The notes under the pieces were generated by a model, which did no database searches, was not told the origin of the DNA, and saw only the letters and a program-made list of their open reading frames with translations. From the NCBI GenBank assembly GCA_963575745.1, contig CAUYUJ010005692.1, positions 434,897 through 498,896 on the forward strand: DNA of 64,000 nt, read 5' to 3'. The translations under genes and the position numbers were made by a program. Shown here in pieces: positions 41,129-49,460 of the stretch. Within the stretch, counting starts at the first letter, position 1. Each line of letters opens with the position of its first letter. The DNA is from Prorocentrum cordatum. Lineage: Eukaryota; Sar; Dinophyceae; Prorocentrales; Prorocentraceae.

Positions 41129-42997
41129 TCAATCGTCGAAGTCGTCAAATGCATCAACCAACCATTTGAAGATAACCATGTACGGCGTGTTGTGTTTATG
41201 GCAACTCAAAGCTATATCTTTCATGACTCTCTGTAAATCCTCTGGGGCATAATTCCATGTGTATGTCGGATTGATCAGGGAGCAAGCCTGCACTTCGCAC
41301 AGGTGTTGAAATGCATGGCACTTTGCTGTCATCTTCCACATGCGTTTGTTATTTAACAACGCCTCGTCTGCAAGATTTGTGTAAATCGACACCAAAAACT
41401 CTGACAACGTGCTGATCTCTCTTTTCGCTTCGTCGCTCAGCTGCCTCGGCTGCTCGTCGATAATCTCGTAGAAGCGGCTGAGCAAATGGCATATCGCATG
41501 ACGACGGTTATCGTGCAAATCTCCACTGTTGTGAACACGGGTAATATGGGCTGCATACTTAGATAGATGCCTTGTAGCTGCACCTTTTGCTTTGAGCTTG
41601 GGCCAGTCGTTTGACGTCTTGAGCCGCTCGTATGTGAGCTTCCCCTGGATGCGCGAATCGGTGCGATGGTTATCGTACCAGCTCTTGATGCTTTTCTCGA
41701 GACCTTGGGCTTGAAGCTGCTGGTTCCCGCCCCAGTGGCCAAGGCCCATGACCTCCACCAGAGCGTTTGCAATGATGTGGGAAGCTATGCCTTGGTCCAG
41801 AACGTGGAGGCAATCGAGGGCAACGCCCTCCAACCTCAGCGACGTGATTCGAAATAGCGCTGGCAGCGGAGAGCCGCTCTCTCGAAGGGACTCCAGGTAA
41901 GACTCATGGGATTTCATCGTTCTGCGCCAGCCACGCTTGGTCCAACATAGATCTGAATCCAAGGAATTGGTCGCACTGCACATCCAACACATGTTAGGGC
42001 TTGAGTCCCACCTAGGGAAGTTTAGAGCTTGAGTGAAGAATTCCCAGTCCCCACGTAACATCACAACAATTCCCTTGTAGCCGTTGGCACGCAGCGGCGT
42101 GCCGTCCCCACGCACCCCGCGCATCAACTGATTCATTCTTTCCGCGAGGTCGGCAAATAGAATCTCGAGGGTGCCCGAATGCATTTCTGACTTCTGAACA
42201 ACTGTGAAGATGAAGTGAGTTGCCCGTGTGGATCCCTTGCTGAGGAGGCTCGTCCAACTAATCGTAAAGAGACCATCCGTCTTGTGGGTTGCTGCGCCGT
42301 CCCCGTGAATCGTCAGAGGAATTGAATGGGTGTGATCTATGTGCGTCCGACTTGATGCGTATATAACGTGCTCTCTCATCTCCTTCCAAAACTCATTGGC
42401 GTCACCTGGCAGGCCGCGAATTTCCTTGTCGAAACCCTCGCCGCCTTTCTTGGCGATGCTCTCGAACATGCAGCGGGGGTCTACCACAGGATGCGCCTTC
42501 GGCGGATCGCCAGGAACTGCAACGTTGATCCACTGAACTTCAGGGGCCCCAGAAGGCCATCCAAAGGCGCGAAGTAGGTTTCTATGTGCATGTTTGGGGT
42601 CGTCGGGAGCGTTGCCCATGCGGCCCAGGCCCCGTGCCCCCTGAGCAGCTGCCCCAGAACCGTACTCCAATACTTTGTTAGCTGGTAGCTTCCCTCTCGC
42701 CCAATCCCGTCGCAGAGAATCTGTTAGCGGCGTGGGGTCTGGTCTCGACTCAGCCGTTTGATCATCCACGACCCTCTTCCGAACACCGTTGCCCAACGGT
42801 ATCGGGGCAGCGCCCGCTTTCAGCATTTCCCCAGCTACCCGATGCCGAACGCCTCCTCGACGAAGTGGTTCCGAGGGCAAAGGGCTCTGAGGTTGATCAG
42901 CACTCTCCTCGCGTACTCGGTCACGAATACCACGCTTACCCATTGCCACCAGGCTTGCACAGCAAACAACACGTGCAAACATCCAAAACATCATCAC
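41129..42997 (-). CDS. 622-codon protein of a dinoflagellate-expanded, transposase-like family
   Basis: An unbroken minus-strand frame of 622 codons with normal amino-acid balance. Residue 19 (MGKRGIRDRVREE, from 42943) is a likelier start than the Met-rich beginning. The N-terminal ~120 residues are basic/Pro-rich and low complexity. The core has IHGDGAATHKTDGLFTISWT, a hydrophobic strand HFIFTVV, GYKGIVVMLRGDWEFFTQAL, a CWMC pair, SDLCWTKRGWRRTMKSHE, and then LDCLHVLDQGIASHIIANAL. The spacing of acidic residues in IHGDGA and LDCLHVLDQG resembles RNase H-fold DDE transposases (Plavaka/CACTA-like elements have a comparable H-L-D-G region), but this is inference. Many unannotated dinoflagellate proteins have this layout, from memory. 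No terminal inverted repeats were found around it, so it may be domesticated or only a fragment of an element. No frameshift or internal stop. Confidence 0.75.
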   Translation of the reverse strand: MMMFWMFARVVCCASLVAMGKRGIRDRVREESADQPQSPLPSEPLRRGGVRHRVAGEMLKAGAAPIPLGNGVRKRVVDDQTAESRPDPTPLTDSLRRDWARGKLPANKVLEYGSGAAAQGARGLGRMGNAPDDPKHAHRNLLRAFGWPSGAPEVQWINVAVPGDPPKAHPVVDPRCMFESIAKKGGEGFDKEIRGLPGDANEFWKEMREHVIYASSRTHIDHTHSIPLTIHGDGAATHKTDGLFTISWTSLLSKGSTRATHFIFTVVQKSEMHSGTLEILFADLAERMNQLMRGVRGDGTPLRANGYKGIVVMLRGDWEFFTQALNFPRWDSSPNMCWMCSATNSLDSDLCWTKRGWRRTMKSHESYLESLRESGSPLPALFRITSLRLEGVALDCLHVLDQGIASHIIANALVEVMGLGHWGGNQQLQAQGLEKSIKSWYDNHRTDSRIQGKLTYERLKTSNDWPKLKAKGAATRHLSKYAAHITRVHNSGDLHDNRRHAICHLLSRFYEIIDEQPRQLSDEAKREISTLSEFLVSIYTNLADEALLNNKRMWKMTAKCHAFQHLCEVQACSLINPTYTWNYAPEDLQRVMKDIALSCHKHNTPYMVIFKWLVDAFDDFDD

Positions 42998-43365
42998 TTT
43001 TCAAGTGTATGAGAACATGTATGCAATGAAATGCAGTCGACGCAGAAGCCTGCTCCGAAATTGTGCCAAAACGGCTGCTGAGGAGCGGGAGGCGGGGGCT
43101 AACACCCTCATACCAAACGGATGACCGAGCTGCCACTTAGAGCACCAGGAGAGTTGGAACATAATGAAATCCAGTCTTCGCATTTCTTCAAGATGCGACT
43201 CGAGCAACTTGAAAAGTTACCGGCCCCGTCCGCGACTCGAGCCGAATCCAGCCGCGGCGACGAGGCCTCCCACCCCTGCGACCTCACGCCCCTCTCCTTC
43301 AGTACTTGGTCAAGGGTTACTGCCCCACGGTTCTCAGTGAAGCGGAGCTTAGTGTCAGTTTTCTT
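42998..43365. other. upstream spacer of the 622-codon gene
   Basis: No domain recognised. A GTGAAGCGGAGCTTAGTGTC element occurs at about 43337 and again near 43513 and 43586. Confidence 0.4.
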
Positions 43366-43820
43366 ATGGTAGTCTGGTTTCTTGTGGTAGTCTGGTTTTT
43401 TATGGTAGTCTGGTTTCTTATAGTAGTCTGGTTTCTTATGGTAGTCTGGTTTCTTATGGTAGTCTGGTATTCTGTGATATTATGTCGCGTTTCCCCCCCA
43501 GCCGTGGCGCCGTGAAGCGGAGCTTAATGTCACAACAGATACCCCTTCTACTGAGTGTGAAGATCGACCGCACATGGTTCTCCGTGAAGCGGAGCTTAGT
43601 GTCACAAAAGATGTCCCTTCCTCCTCCTTCTGCTGCTCCTCCTCCTCACTCCTGCTTCTCCTCCTCCTCCTCCTCCTCCTCCTCCTCCTCCTCCTCTGCT
43701 TCCTCTTACCGTTTCCGCTCCTTCTCAGTCGTGCTGTTGTTGATTCTGCTCCTCCTCCTCCTCCTCCTGCTGCTCCTCCTCCTCCTCCTGCTTCTTCTCC
43801 TCCCCCTCTCCATCTCATCC
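43366..43820. repeat. 18-bp GGTAGTCTGGTTTCTTAT minisatellite, then CTC microsatellite
   Basis: 43366-43472 has six copies of an 18-bp unit. 43620-43820 is CTC/CTCCTG-rich. The 383-codon plus frame at 43482-44633 is mostly Ser/Leu repeat translation and overlaps a better minus-strand gene, so it is rejected. Confidence 0.88.
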
Positions 43821-44095
43821 TCGTTCTCCTCCTGCTCGTCCTCATCCTGCTTGTTGCATCTTTGTCATTTGTTTTTGTTGCATGCATCTTTGTTTTTTGC
43901 ATGTTTCCCCAGCCTGCCCACGCATAACATGGCAACTCCCCTGGGCTCCTCGAGGGATGATCATCACCCGCCTGAGCTGTGTCCAAGTGCCCTGAGCCTG
44001 TCCTCAGGATTACCCCCGCAAGCTGCAGCTTGCGCTCGAGTGGAAAAGAGCGAGCACCGCAAGAGTCACGAGGAAAAGAGCGAGCACCACAAGAG

Positions 44096-44727
44096 TCACG
44101 AGCCCTCGTTGTCCTTTTTCAGGGCCTTCTGCTTCTTCTTCTGCGGGCACATCTTGTCAGTGGCCTCTTTGAGATCGTTGTACGCCTTGTACTCCCTGTC
44201 GAGGCTCTGGGCAACGCTCAGCAGCACGGCCTCGTCAGTCACTTTTTTTGTCACTACACCCTCGATCTTTTTGTACACCGCCGCCATCTTCGGTATCGCA
44301 ACTTTGATGTCCGCATGCAGGGCCTCCACGTACTTGCCCTCCAGCGTCATCTCGAACATTGTTTTTAACGATGTGATTGACTTCCCAACGTTGACCAACA
44401 CGATGGACGCATCTTTCTTCAGGCTGTCCAGGGTCTTCTGGTTGGGGATCTCCTCCTGCGGCTCCGCCTTCACGGTCGCCTGCGTCGTGTCGTCAGTGGC
44501 AGCGCGCCCTGAGCCCGATGACGATCTTGGTTCCATGACGCTAGCCGCATCGATCAGGTTGTCCAAGGCCTCCTTCGCACCCTCCTTGTCGAGCTCCTGC
44601 CCGCCCTCGAGCTCCTGCCCGCTCCTCGTCTGATCAGCCCGACCTCCCGTCTGCTGCCAGATCTTGTACTCCGTCAGCCACTCCCCTGTCTCATTCGTAT
44701 CTTGATCAGGTCGTTCTTCGAGTTTTC
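44096..44727 (-). CDS. second exon of a two-exon gene, dinoflagellate repetitive-protein family
   Basis: On the minus strand the exon opens at an AG|G acceptor (44729-44728) with KLEERPDQDTNETGEWLTEY, then KIWQQTGGRADQTRS and a duplicated GQELEGGQELDKEG. A one-base excess in a GGGG run near 44580 shifts the frame, which resumes as AKEALDNLIDAASVMEPRSS and continues to a stop at 44096. The C-terminal ~110 residues are helical and Lys-rich (LDSLKKDASIVLVNVGKSIT; SLDREYKAYNDLKEATDKMC) and end KKKQKALKKDNEGS. It resembles the C-terminal exon at 45994-46425 in layout. Function unknown; a coiled-coil, probably nuclear protein. The frameshift is either a sequencing error or makes this a pseudogene. 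Confidence 0.6.
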
Positions 44728-45021
44728 CTTGCGGGCAGTGGTGTTACATTAGTTGCCCTAAGTGCTTAGGTGTGCGTGCATTGGCGGGTGCTGCCACTGT
44801 CGTTAACGACAGTGGCAGCACCCGCCAATTGCTGCGAGCGTTGCTTAGTTGCCGTCGTCGTTGCTGGCATTGTTGATTGTGTTGGTGGTCGTTGTGATGA
44901 TGATGACGTGTTTGTTATTAACCATTGTTGTTATGATTTCTAGTTGATGGTATGACTTCTAGTTGTTAAAGTCCGAGTGTTAAGTCGTGCTTCATTTTAT
45001 CATCTTACGTGTGACGAGTTC
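44728..45021 (-). other. inferred intron holding a perfect 50-bp palindrome
   Basis: Exon-to-exon reading is preserved if the intron ends at the AG|G (44728) and starts either at GAACTCG (45021, a GA donor giving ...ASG|KLEERP) or at GTCACACG (45015, a GT donor giving ...ASGTR|KLEERP). GA and GC donors have been reported in dinoflagellates. The donor side CAGGAACTCG and the acceptor side AAGGAAAACTCG are near-duplicates, as at introner insertions. The palindrome at 44780-44829 lies inside. Confidence 0.5.
44780..44829. repeat. perfect 50-bp palindrome
   Basis: ATTGGCGGGTGCTGCCACTG begins the left arm, and the right arm is its exact reverse complement, centred at GTTAAC (between 44804 and 44805) with no loop. 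TGC stands just outside both ends (44777-44779 and 44830-44832). Checked base by base. Confidence 0.95.
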
Positions 45022-45398
45022 CTGAAGCAAGTTTTGCCTCCGTCTTCTCTGGGCCCCACATGTCGATCATCTGCTTCTTGTTCATCCAAGTGAAGTTGTT
45101 AGCGTTGGTGGTCGTGACATCGATGCTCTTCGAGGTCTTGAGACTAGTCTTGATCGTCCCTTTGGCGATCTTGCTGGCCAAGTGCTTCTCGAGAAACTCC
45201 ATCTTGGCATCGCTAGTCAAGATGTCGTAGCTCTTGTCCATGCTCTGCGACTGCAGCCAGTACTTCATGTTACTCCGCTGGCGCTTGAGCTCATCCTTAT
45301 CAGCGAGCAGCTTCCGCGCCGCCTCCACGTCGGCCTGGGCGACCTCTGGGACCTCCAGCGGCCTGACCTCCTTGCCCTTCTTCTTGGCCTTGGGGCCC
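45022..45398 (-). CDS. first exon of the two-exon gene (MGPKAKKKGK start)
   Basis: The likely start is the Met at about 45398, giving MGPKAKKKGKEVRPLEVPEV, a basic N terminus. Then come VEAARKLLADKDELKRQRSN and MKYWLQSQSMDKSYDILTSD, then EFLEKHLASKIAKGTIKTSL, and finally NNFTWMNKKQMIDMWGPEKT and EAKLAS. The W(M)..K..M...GPEK...AKL.SG ending followed by an acidic RPD..T...EWL.EYK next exon is an arrangement I associate with repetitive gene families in dinoflagellate genomes (memory, not a search). The frame stays open upstream to 45586, but that part is the ACAGAATTCTG hairpin region and is unlikely to be coding. Role unknown. Confidence 0.6.
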
Positions 45399-45507
45399 AT
45401 CTCGACGGAGCCCGCAACGGGGGCGCCCCTAGCTCGAAGTGCTCTTGAGCCCGACTGGCAACGGGGCCCGAGCACCAGTGATCCCAAAAATTGACAGAAA
45501 AAAACAG

Positions 45508-45620
45508 AAAAAAACAGAATTCTGTCGAGTCTGTCTTGCCCTGCTGGCAGAATTCTGTTTTTTTCATTTTCTATTGTAAAAAACAAGGGTTTCGTGAAAA
45601 AACAGAATTCTGCCGAGGGG
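45508..45620. repeat. AAAAAACAGAATTCTG hairpin cluster
   Basis: 45508-45524 and 45548-45564 are perfect 17-bp inverted copies with a 23-nt loop (CAGAATTCTG plus flanking A/T runs). A third copy starts near 45597, and a fourth lies at 48185-48203 with the same following sequence TCGA(G/T)TCTGTCTT. Confidence 0.9.
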
Positions 45621-45993
45621 GCCTGGCAGAATCGGCAGAATTCCGGCTTTTTCCGGCTTTTTCCGGCTTTTTTCTTGTTTCCCAGGGTCTCGGGGCCTTG
45701 GGGGGCCTGGGCCGCGGGGCGCCCGTGGGCCTTGGTGCCGTTTTCCGTGCGTCCCCCCTCTCCTCATGAATTCCTCATTCCCCCTCTTCTCCTCCGTTAA
45801 ATTGGAAATCCTCGATCATTGATCCTCGACCCCCCTCCGAAAGAATAGGGAAGGGGGGAAGAGGGAGGGAGGATAACGTTGTGCCTCTAGCCAAGAGGGG
45901 CGACCGTCGTCGCCGACTGACTGGAACGGGCTCTGGGCCTCTAGAAAGAGATTGGGCCTCACAGCACCAGCACTGAAGGAGCAATCGTACCAC

Positions 45994-46425
45994 TTAGTAC
46001 TCTACCAGCGTGTCTGGCATCGTGTCTGGCAACGTGTCGCAGCCCGCCGTGTCGTCGCAATCAGGCGGGTCGCTGGCATGCCGCTTGACGGAGCGCCTCG
46101 GCTGGTTGTACGTCTTGATGTGCAGGTTCAGCTCTTTGAACTCATCGTAGAGATCCTCCACTGTCTGGATGAACTCAGGCTTGGTGAGAACCATGGTCTT
46201 GGTCTCGGCGATCCTCAGGAGAAAGGTGTCCACGGAGTCGATGAGCTTGCCGTTGTACTTGTCGGGCTGCAGCTGCCACGCTGATGCGACTACGCCCATC
46301 TCCTCGAGCGTTCCCCCAGCCTTCTCGAAAGCACTCGTGGGCGTCGACTCGAGCTCCGCGCCCTGCGTCTCCTCGAGACTATCTGGCACCTCGACGATCG
46401 CCTCCACGCTGCGCGGCGGAGGCTC
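45994..46425 (-). CDS. 3'-terminal exon of a second member of the repetitive-protein family
   Basis: Starts at a TTTGTAG|GAG acceptor (AG at 46427-46426) and reads EPPPRSVEAIVEVPDSLEE, then TPTSAFEKAGGTLEEMGVV, KLIDSVDTFLLRIAETKTMV and FIQTVEDLYDEFKELNLHIK, ending NQPRRSVKRHASDPPDCDD and LVEY before a stop at 45994. The acidic, helical body with LYDEFKELN parallels SLDREYKAYNDLK in the exon at 44096-44566. The phase matches the upstream exon ending at 47398. Function unknown. Confidence 0.6.
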   Translation of the reverse strand, partial: EPPPRSVEAIVEVPDSLEETQGAELESTPTSAFEKAGGTLEEMGVVASAWQLQPDKYNGKLIDSVDTFLLRIAETKTMVLTKPEFIQTVEDLYDEFKELNLHIKTYNQPRRSVKRHASDPPDCDDTAGCDTLPDTMPDTLVEY

Positions 46426-47397
46426 CTACAAAGGGCACGCGCGCACGTGGGTCTCTCGTCCAAAAATCCCAAGGAGGGCTCCTAATAGGGTGCCCCAGTA
46501 GGCCCCAAGGTCCCAAGAATGTCCACGGGCCCAGGAGGGCCCAAGAGGGCCCACGGGATTTCCACGAGGCAGAGGGCCCCAAGAGGGCCCACGGGGTTCC
46601 AGGAGGGCCCAGAGTGCCCATGAGGCCCACGGGGTCGTGCTCTAGGGATGTTTCAGGGGCCGTGCTTTAGGGATGTTTCAGGGGCCGTGCTGTAGGGATG
46701 AGTGCGTTCCTGGAGGGAGCACAGAGGATGTGATGGGGGAAATGTTAGAGGACGCTGCTGTATGGGGGAAGCGTTAAGAGGAAGAGGAGAAGGAGGAGGA
46801 GGAGGAGCATAATCAGCAACAGCAGGCCCCTGAAACATCCCTAAAGCACAGAGGATGTGATTTCAGAGGGTCCCAGAAATGACATCCTCTGTGCTCCCTC
46901 CACGAACGCACTCATCCCGAAAGCACGGCCCCTGAAACATCCCTAAAGCACGGCCCTTGAAACATCCCTAAAGCACAGAGGATGTGATGTCTGAGGACCC
47001 CAGAGATCACATCCTCTGTGCTCCCTCCAGGAACGCACTCATCCCTAAAGCACGGCCCCTGCGGCCCCTGAAACATCCCTATCGCACGGCCCCTGAAACA
47101 TCCCTAAAGCACAGAGGATGTGATTTCAGAGGGCCCCAGAAATAACATCTTCTGTGCTCCCTCCAGGAACGCACTCATCCTTAAAGCACGGCCCCTGAAA
47201 CATCCCTAAAGCACGGCCCTTGAAACATCCCTAAAGCACAGAGGATGTGATTTCTGAGGACCCCAGAGATCACATCCTCTGTGCTCCCTCCAGGAACGCA
47301 CTCATCCCTAAAGCACGGCCCCTGAAACATCCCTATCGCACGGCCCCTGGAACATCCCTAAAGCACAGAGGATGTGATTTCTGAGGGCCCCAGAAAC
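46426..47397 (-). other. inferred 972-bp intron filled with hairpin repeats
   Basis: A canonical GT donor (47397-47396, ACG|GTTTCT) and AG|G acceptor (46427-46426) are in compatible phase 0 with the flanking coding frames. The interior holds CCCAAGAGGGCCC-type repeats (46490-46640), a reverse-oriented copy of the hairpin-unit sequence (46640-46735) and the hairpin array (46845-47395). Confidence 0.5.
46845..47395. repeat. tandem array of ~128-bp units, each with a ~20-bp-stem hairpin
   Basis: AGCACAGAGGATGTGATTTC and its reverse complement form a hairpin with an ~11-nt loop at 46845-46895, 46972-47022, 47108-47158 and 47235-47285. A left half only is at 47362. Spacing is 127-136 bp. Between hairpins lie AAACATCCCTAAAGCACGGC and CTCCAGGAACGCACTCATCC. 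Related pieces, partly in reverse orientation, occur at 46640-46735 and 48575-48620. Confidence 0.9.
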
Positions 47398-47540
47398 CGT
47401 GCGCTCCTGCACAACTTGACCAGCGTCGCCGAGGCGACGCGCGTAGCCCGTGAAGGCCTTGTACTCTGCCATCGTACTGGCCAGTACGGTGAAATAGAAT
47501 CGCTGGCTTCGAACACCGTTAAGCTGGAGCACGCTTGACC
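47398..47540 (-). CDS. upstream exon of the same family member
   Basis: The minus frame reads LQLNGVRSQRFYFTVLASTM, AEYKAFTGYARRLGDAGQVV and QERT, then meets a GT donor. Protein-like helical composition, unlike the repeats on either side. The 5' border of the exon is not resolved (a ~20-residue margin). Spliced to 46425 it would read ...QERT|EPPPRS. Further upstream exons were not found. Confidence 0.5.
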
Positions 47541-48560
47541 CAAGATGGCTAATGACGAGGATGCCGTGGAGAGGGAAGATGGGTCTCGCAGGAAGGCCCA
47601 AGAGGGCCCACGGGGTATCCAGGAAGGCCGCCCTAAGAGGGCCCCAGAGGCCCTAAGAGAAAGTGGTACCGAATTTCTCCCGATCTGTGTTTTGGAGTGC
47701 TTAAGGCGAAGAGGAGGACGAGGAGGACGAGTAGGACAAGAGAACTGGAATGCCACGTGCAGAAGAGCATGCAACTTCGAAAACTAGCGGGCGGCCAGCG
47801 TTTCGAGCGTTTCCCCGAGGGCCAGCGTTTCGAGCCGAATCCAACCGCGACTCGAGCCGAGTCCAGCCGTGGCGACGAGGTGGCGACGAGGTAACCGTCG
47901 ACCTTGAACCAACACGGTAACCCAAGTAACGAACAACAGTGCCATTCGTGGCGTGGGGAAGGGTACCATTGACACCTCCCCTTCCTCCTCCTCGTCCTCC
48001 TCCTCCCCCTCGGGGCCCCCGACTCTACATCTTACCGGAAGAGAGGGGCGGCGGCGGGCGGCGCCGACGACAACGAAGGTCAGTTTTTCGAGCCGAGCCG
48101 AGCCGCGACGATCCGAGCAGAGTCCAGCCGTGGCGACGAGGTGGCGACGAGGGAGCCCCCACCACCAAAAAGACCGAAACCAAACAGAAAAAAACAGAAT
48201 TCTGTCGATTCTGTCTTTTCCTGCTGGCCCCTTTCGTCCAGAAAGGCCAATGGCAAGTTTGGGGAGACGTCGGGTCAGCGGAAGGGGAGTTACAGCGTTT
48301 ACAGCCGTTTCATGGCGATGCTACCGTATCCAGCTTACTGTGCTTGCACGGGACAGCGCTGCCCGAGAGTTCAGGAGTTCTCATCGGCGTCGTCGTCACC
48401 ATCATCATCGGCATCATCATCATCCTAAGGGTCATCCGCAGATGATTCAGAGATCTCTGGGGGCCTAAGGTGGTGGCCCAAATGGTTGTCCCCGTGGTCC
48501 CTGGAAATGCTATTGTGAGACTGCTGAGGGAGTGGTGTATCATCACTATCATCAGGCCGA
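47541..48560. other. spacer, no gene seen
   Basis: 47580-47660 has AAGAGGGCCC-type repetition. GAGCCGAGTCCAGCCGTGGCGACGAGG-like sequence occurs at 47855 and 48115 and again near 43240. 47985-48010 is CCT-rich. Confidence 0.5.
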
Positions 48561-48609
48561 AAGCCTGGGCTTCGAAGGATGTTTCAGGGGCCGCTCTTCA
48601 GGTATATTT

Positions 48610-48805
48610 CAGGGGCCGTCGTCGTCGTCTTCGTCGTCGTCGCCGTCGTCGTCATCATCATCATCAGCACCACCACCATCATCACCATCATCATCATCAT
48701 CATCATCATCAGCATCATCAGCATCATCATCATCATCCTCATCCTCATCATCATCATCATCATCATCATCATCAACATCATCACCATCACCATCATCATA
48801 ATTAT
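48610..48805. repeat. CGT then CAT/ATC trinucleotide microsatellite
   Basis: 48618-48652 is (GTC)n and 48653-48800 is (ATC)n with CAC and CAG interruptions. It yields poly-Ser, poly-Ile/His or poly-Met/Asp frames only. Confidence 0.95.
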
Positions 48806-49103
48806 CGCGCTCGCACTGCAAGTCAGACCTTCGCCGAAATCCAACGCACATACCTTCAAGCGAGAATTGCGTAGTCCTGCACTCTTGTGTTGCTAAGTTG
48901 TGAGGAAGTCTCGAGTGGGACAGCGACTCTGGCCCCCTGGGTGCATAACCTGCGGGGGGGGAGGGTCAAGCGAACCTGCGTTTCTGCCCATAAGTGCCTC
49001 CTGGGAGGGCTCCAACGGTGAGAATCCTGCGGCCCTGCCACACGTATACGTGACCTGGGAGGGCTCCCTGAGGTCCCCAGGGAGGGCTCCAATGGTGAAA
49101 TCC

Positions 49104-49104
49104 G

Positions 49105-49180
<76 letters not shown>

Positions 49181-49224
49181 AATGACTACGACCACGATGA
49201 CGGCGATGACGAATGCGATGATGC

Positions 49225-49256
<32 letters not shown>

Positions 49257-49353
49257 CTGCTCATGATGATGATGCTGCTGCTGCTGATGGTGATGGTGAT
49301 GGTGATGGTGATGGTGATGATGATTATGATGATGATGATGATGATGATGGTGG

Positions 49354-49386
<33 letters not shown>

Positions 49387-49388
49387 CG
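49104..49388. repeat. ATG/TGA trinucleotide microsatellite
   Basis: About 280 bp of (ATG)n with GGTGAT, CTGCTG and ACGACC interruptions. Poly-Met, poly-Asp and poly-His frames here are artefacts. Confidence 0.97.
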
Positions 49389-49460
49389 ATCAGTTGTGAT
49401 ACGTTCTATGGCCGCTGCGACCCCCCGTGCAAACAGGCCTTCGCACAATATGTTCAACGA

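Noticed and set aside
43482-44633. 383-codon plus-strand frame
   Set aside because: Half is CTC microsatellite and the rest is antisense to a minus-strand exon with clear protein character.
44780-44829. Bacterial-type terminator hairpin
   Set aside because: Perfect loopless palindrome with no T run, inside an inferred intron of a eukaryotic gene.
46845-47395. CRISPR-like regular repeats
   Set aside because: Spacing is regular, but the 'spacers' are themselves repeated hairpin sequence, there are no cas genes, and the DNA is eukaryotic.
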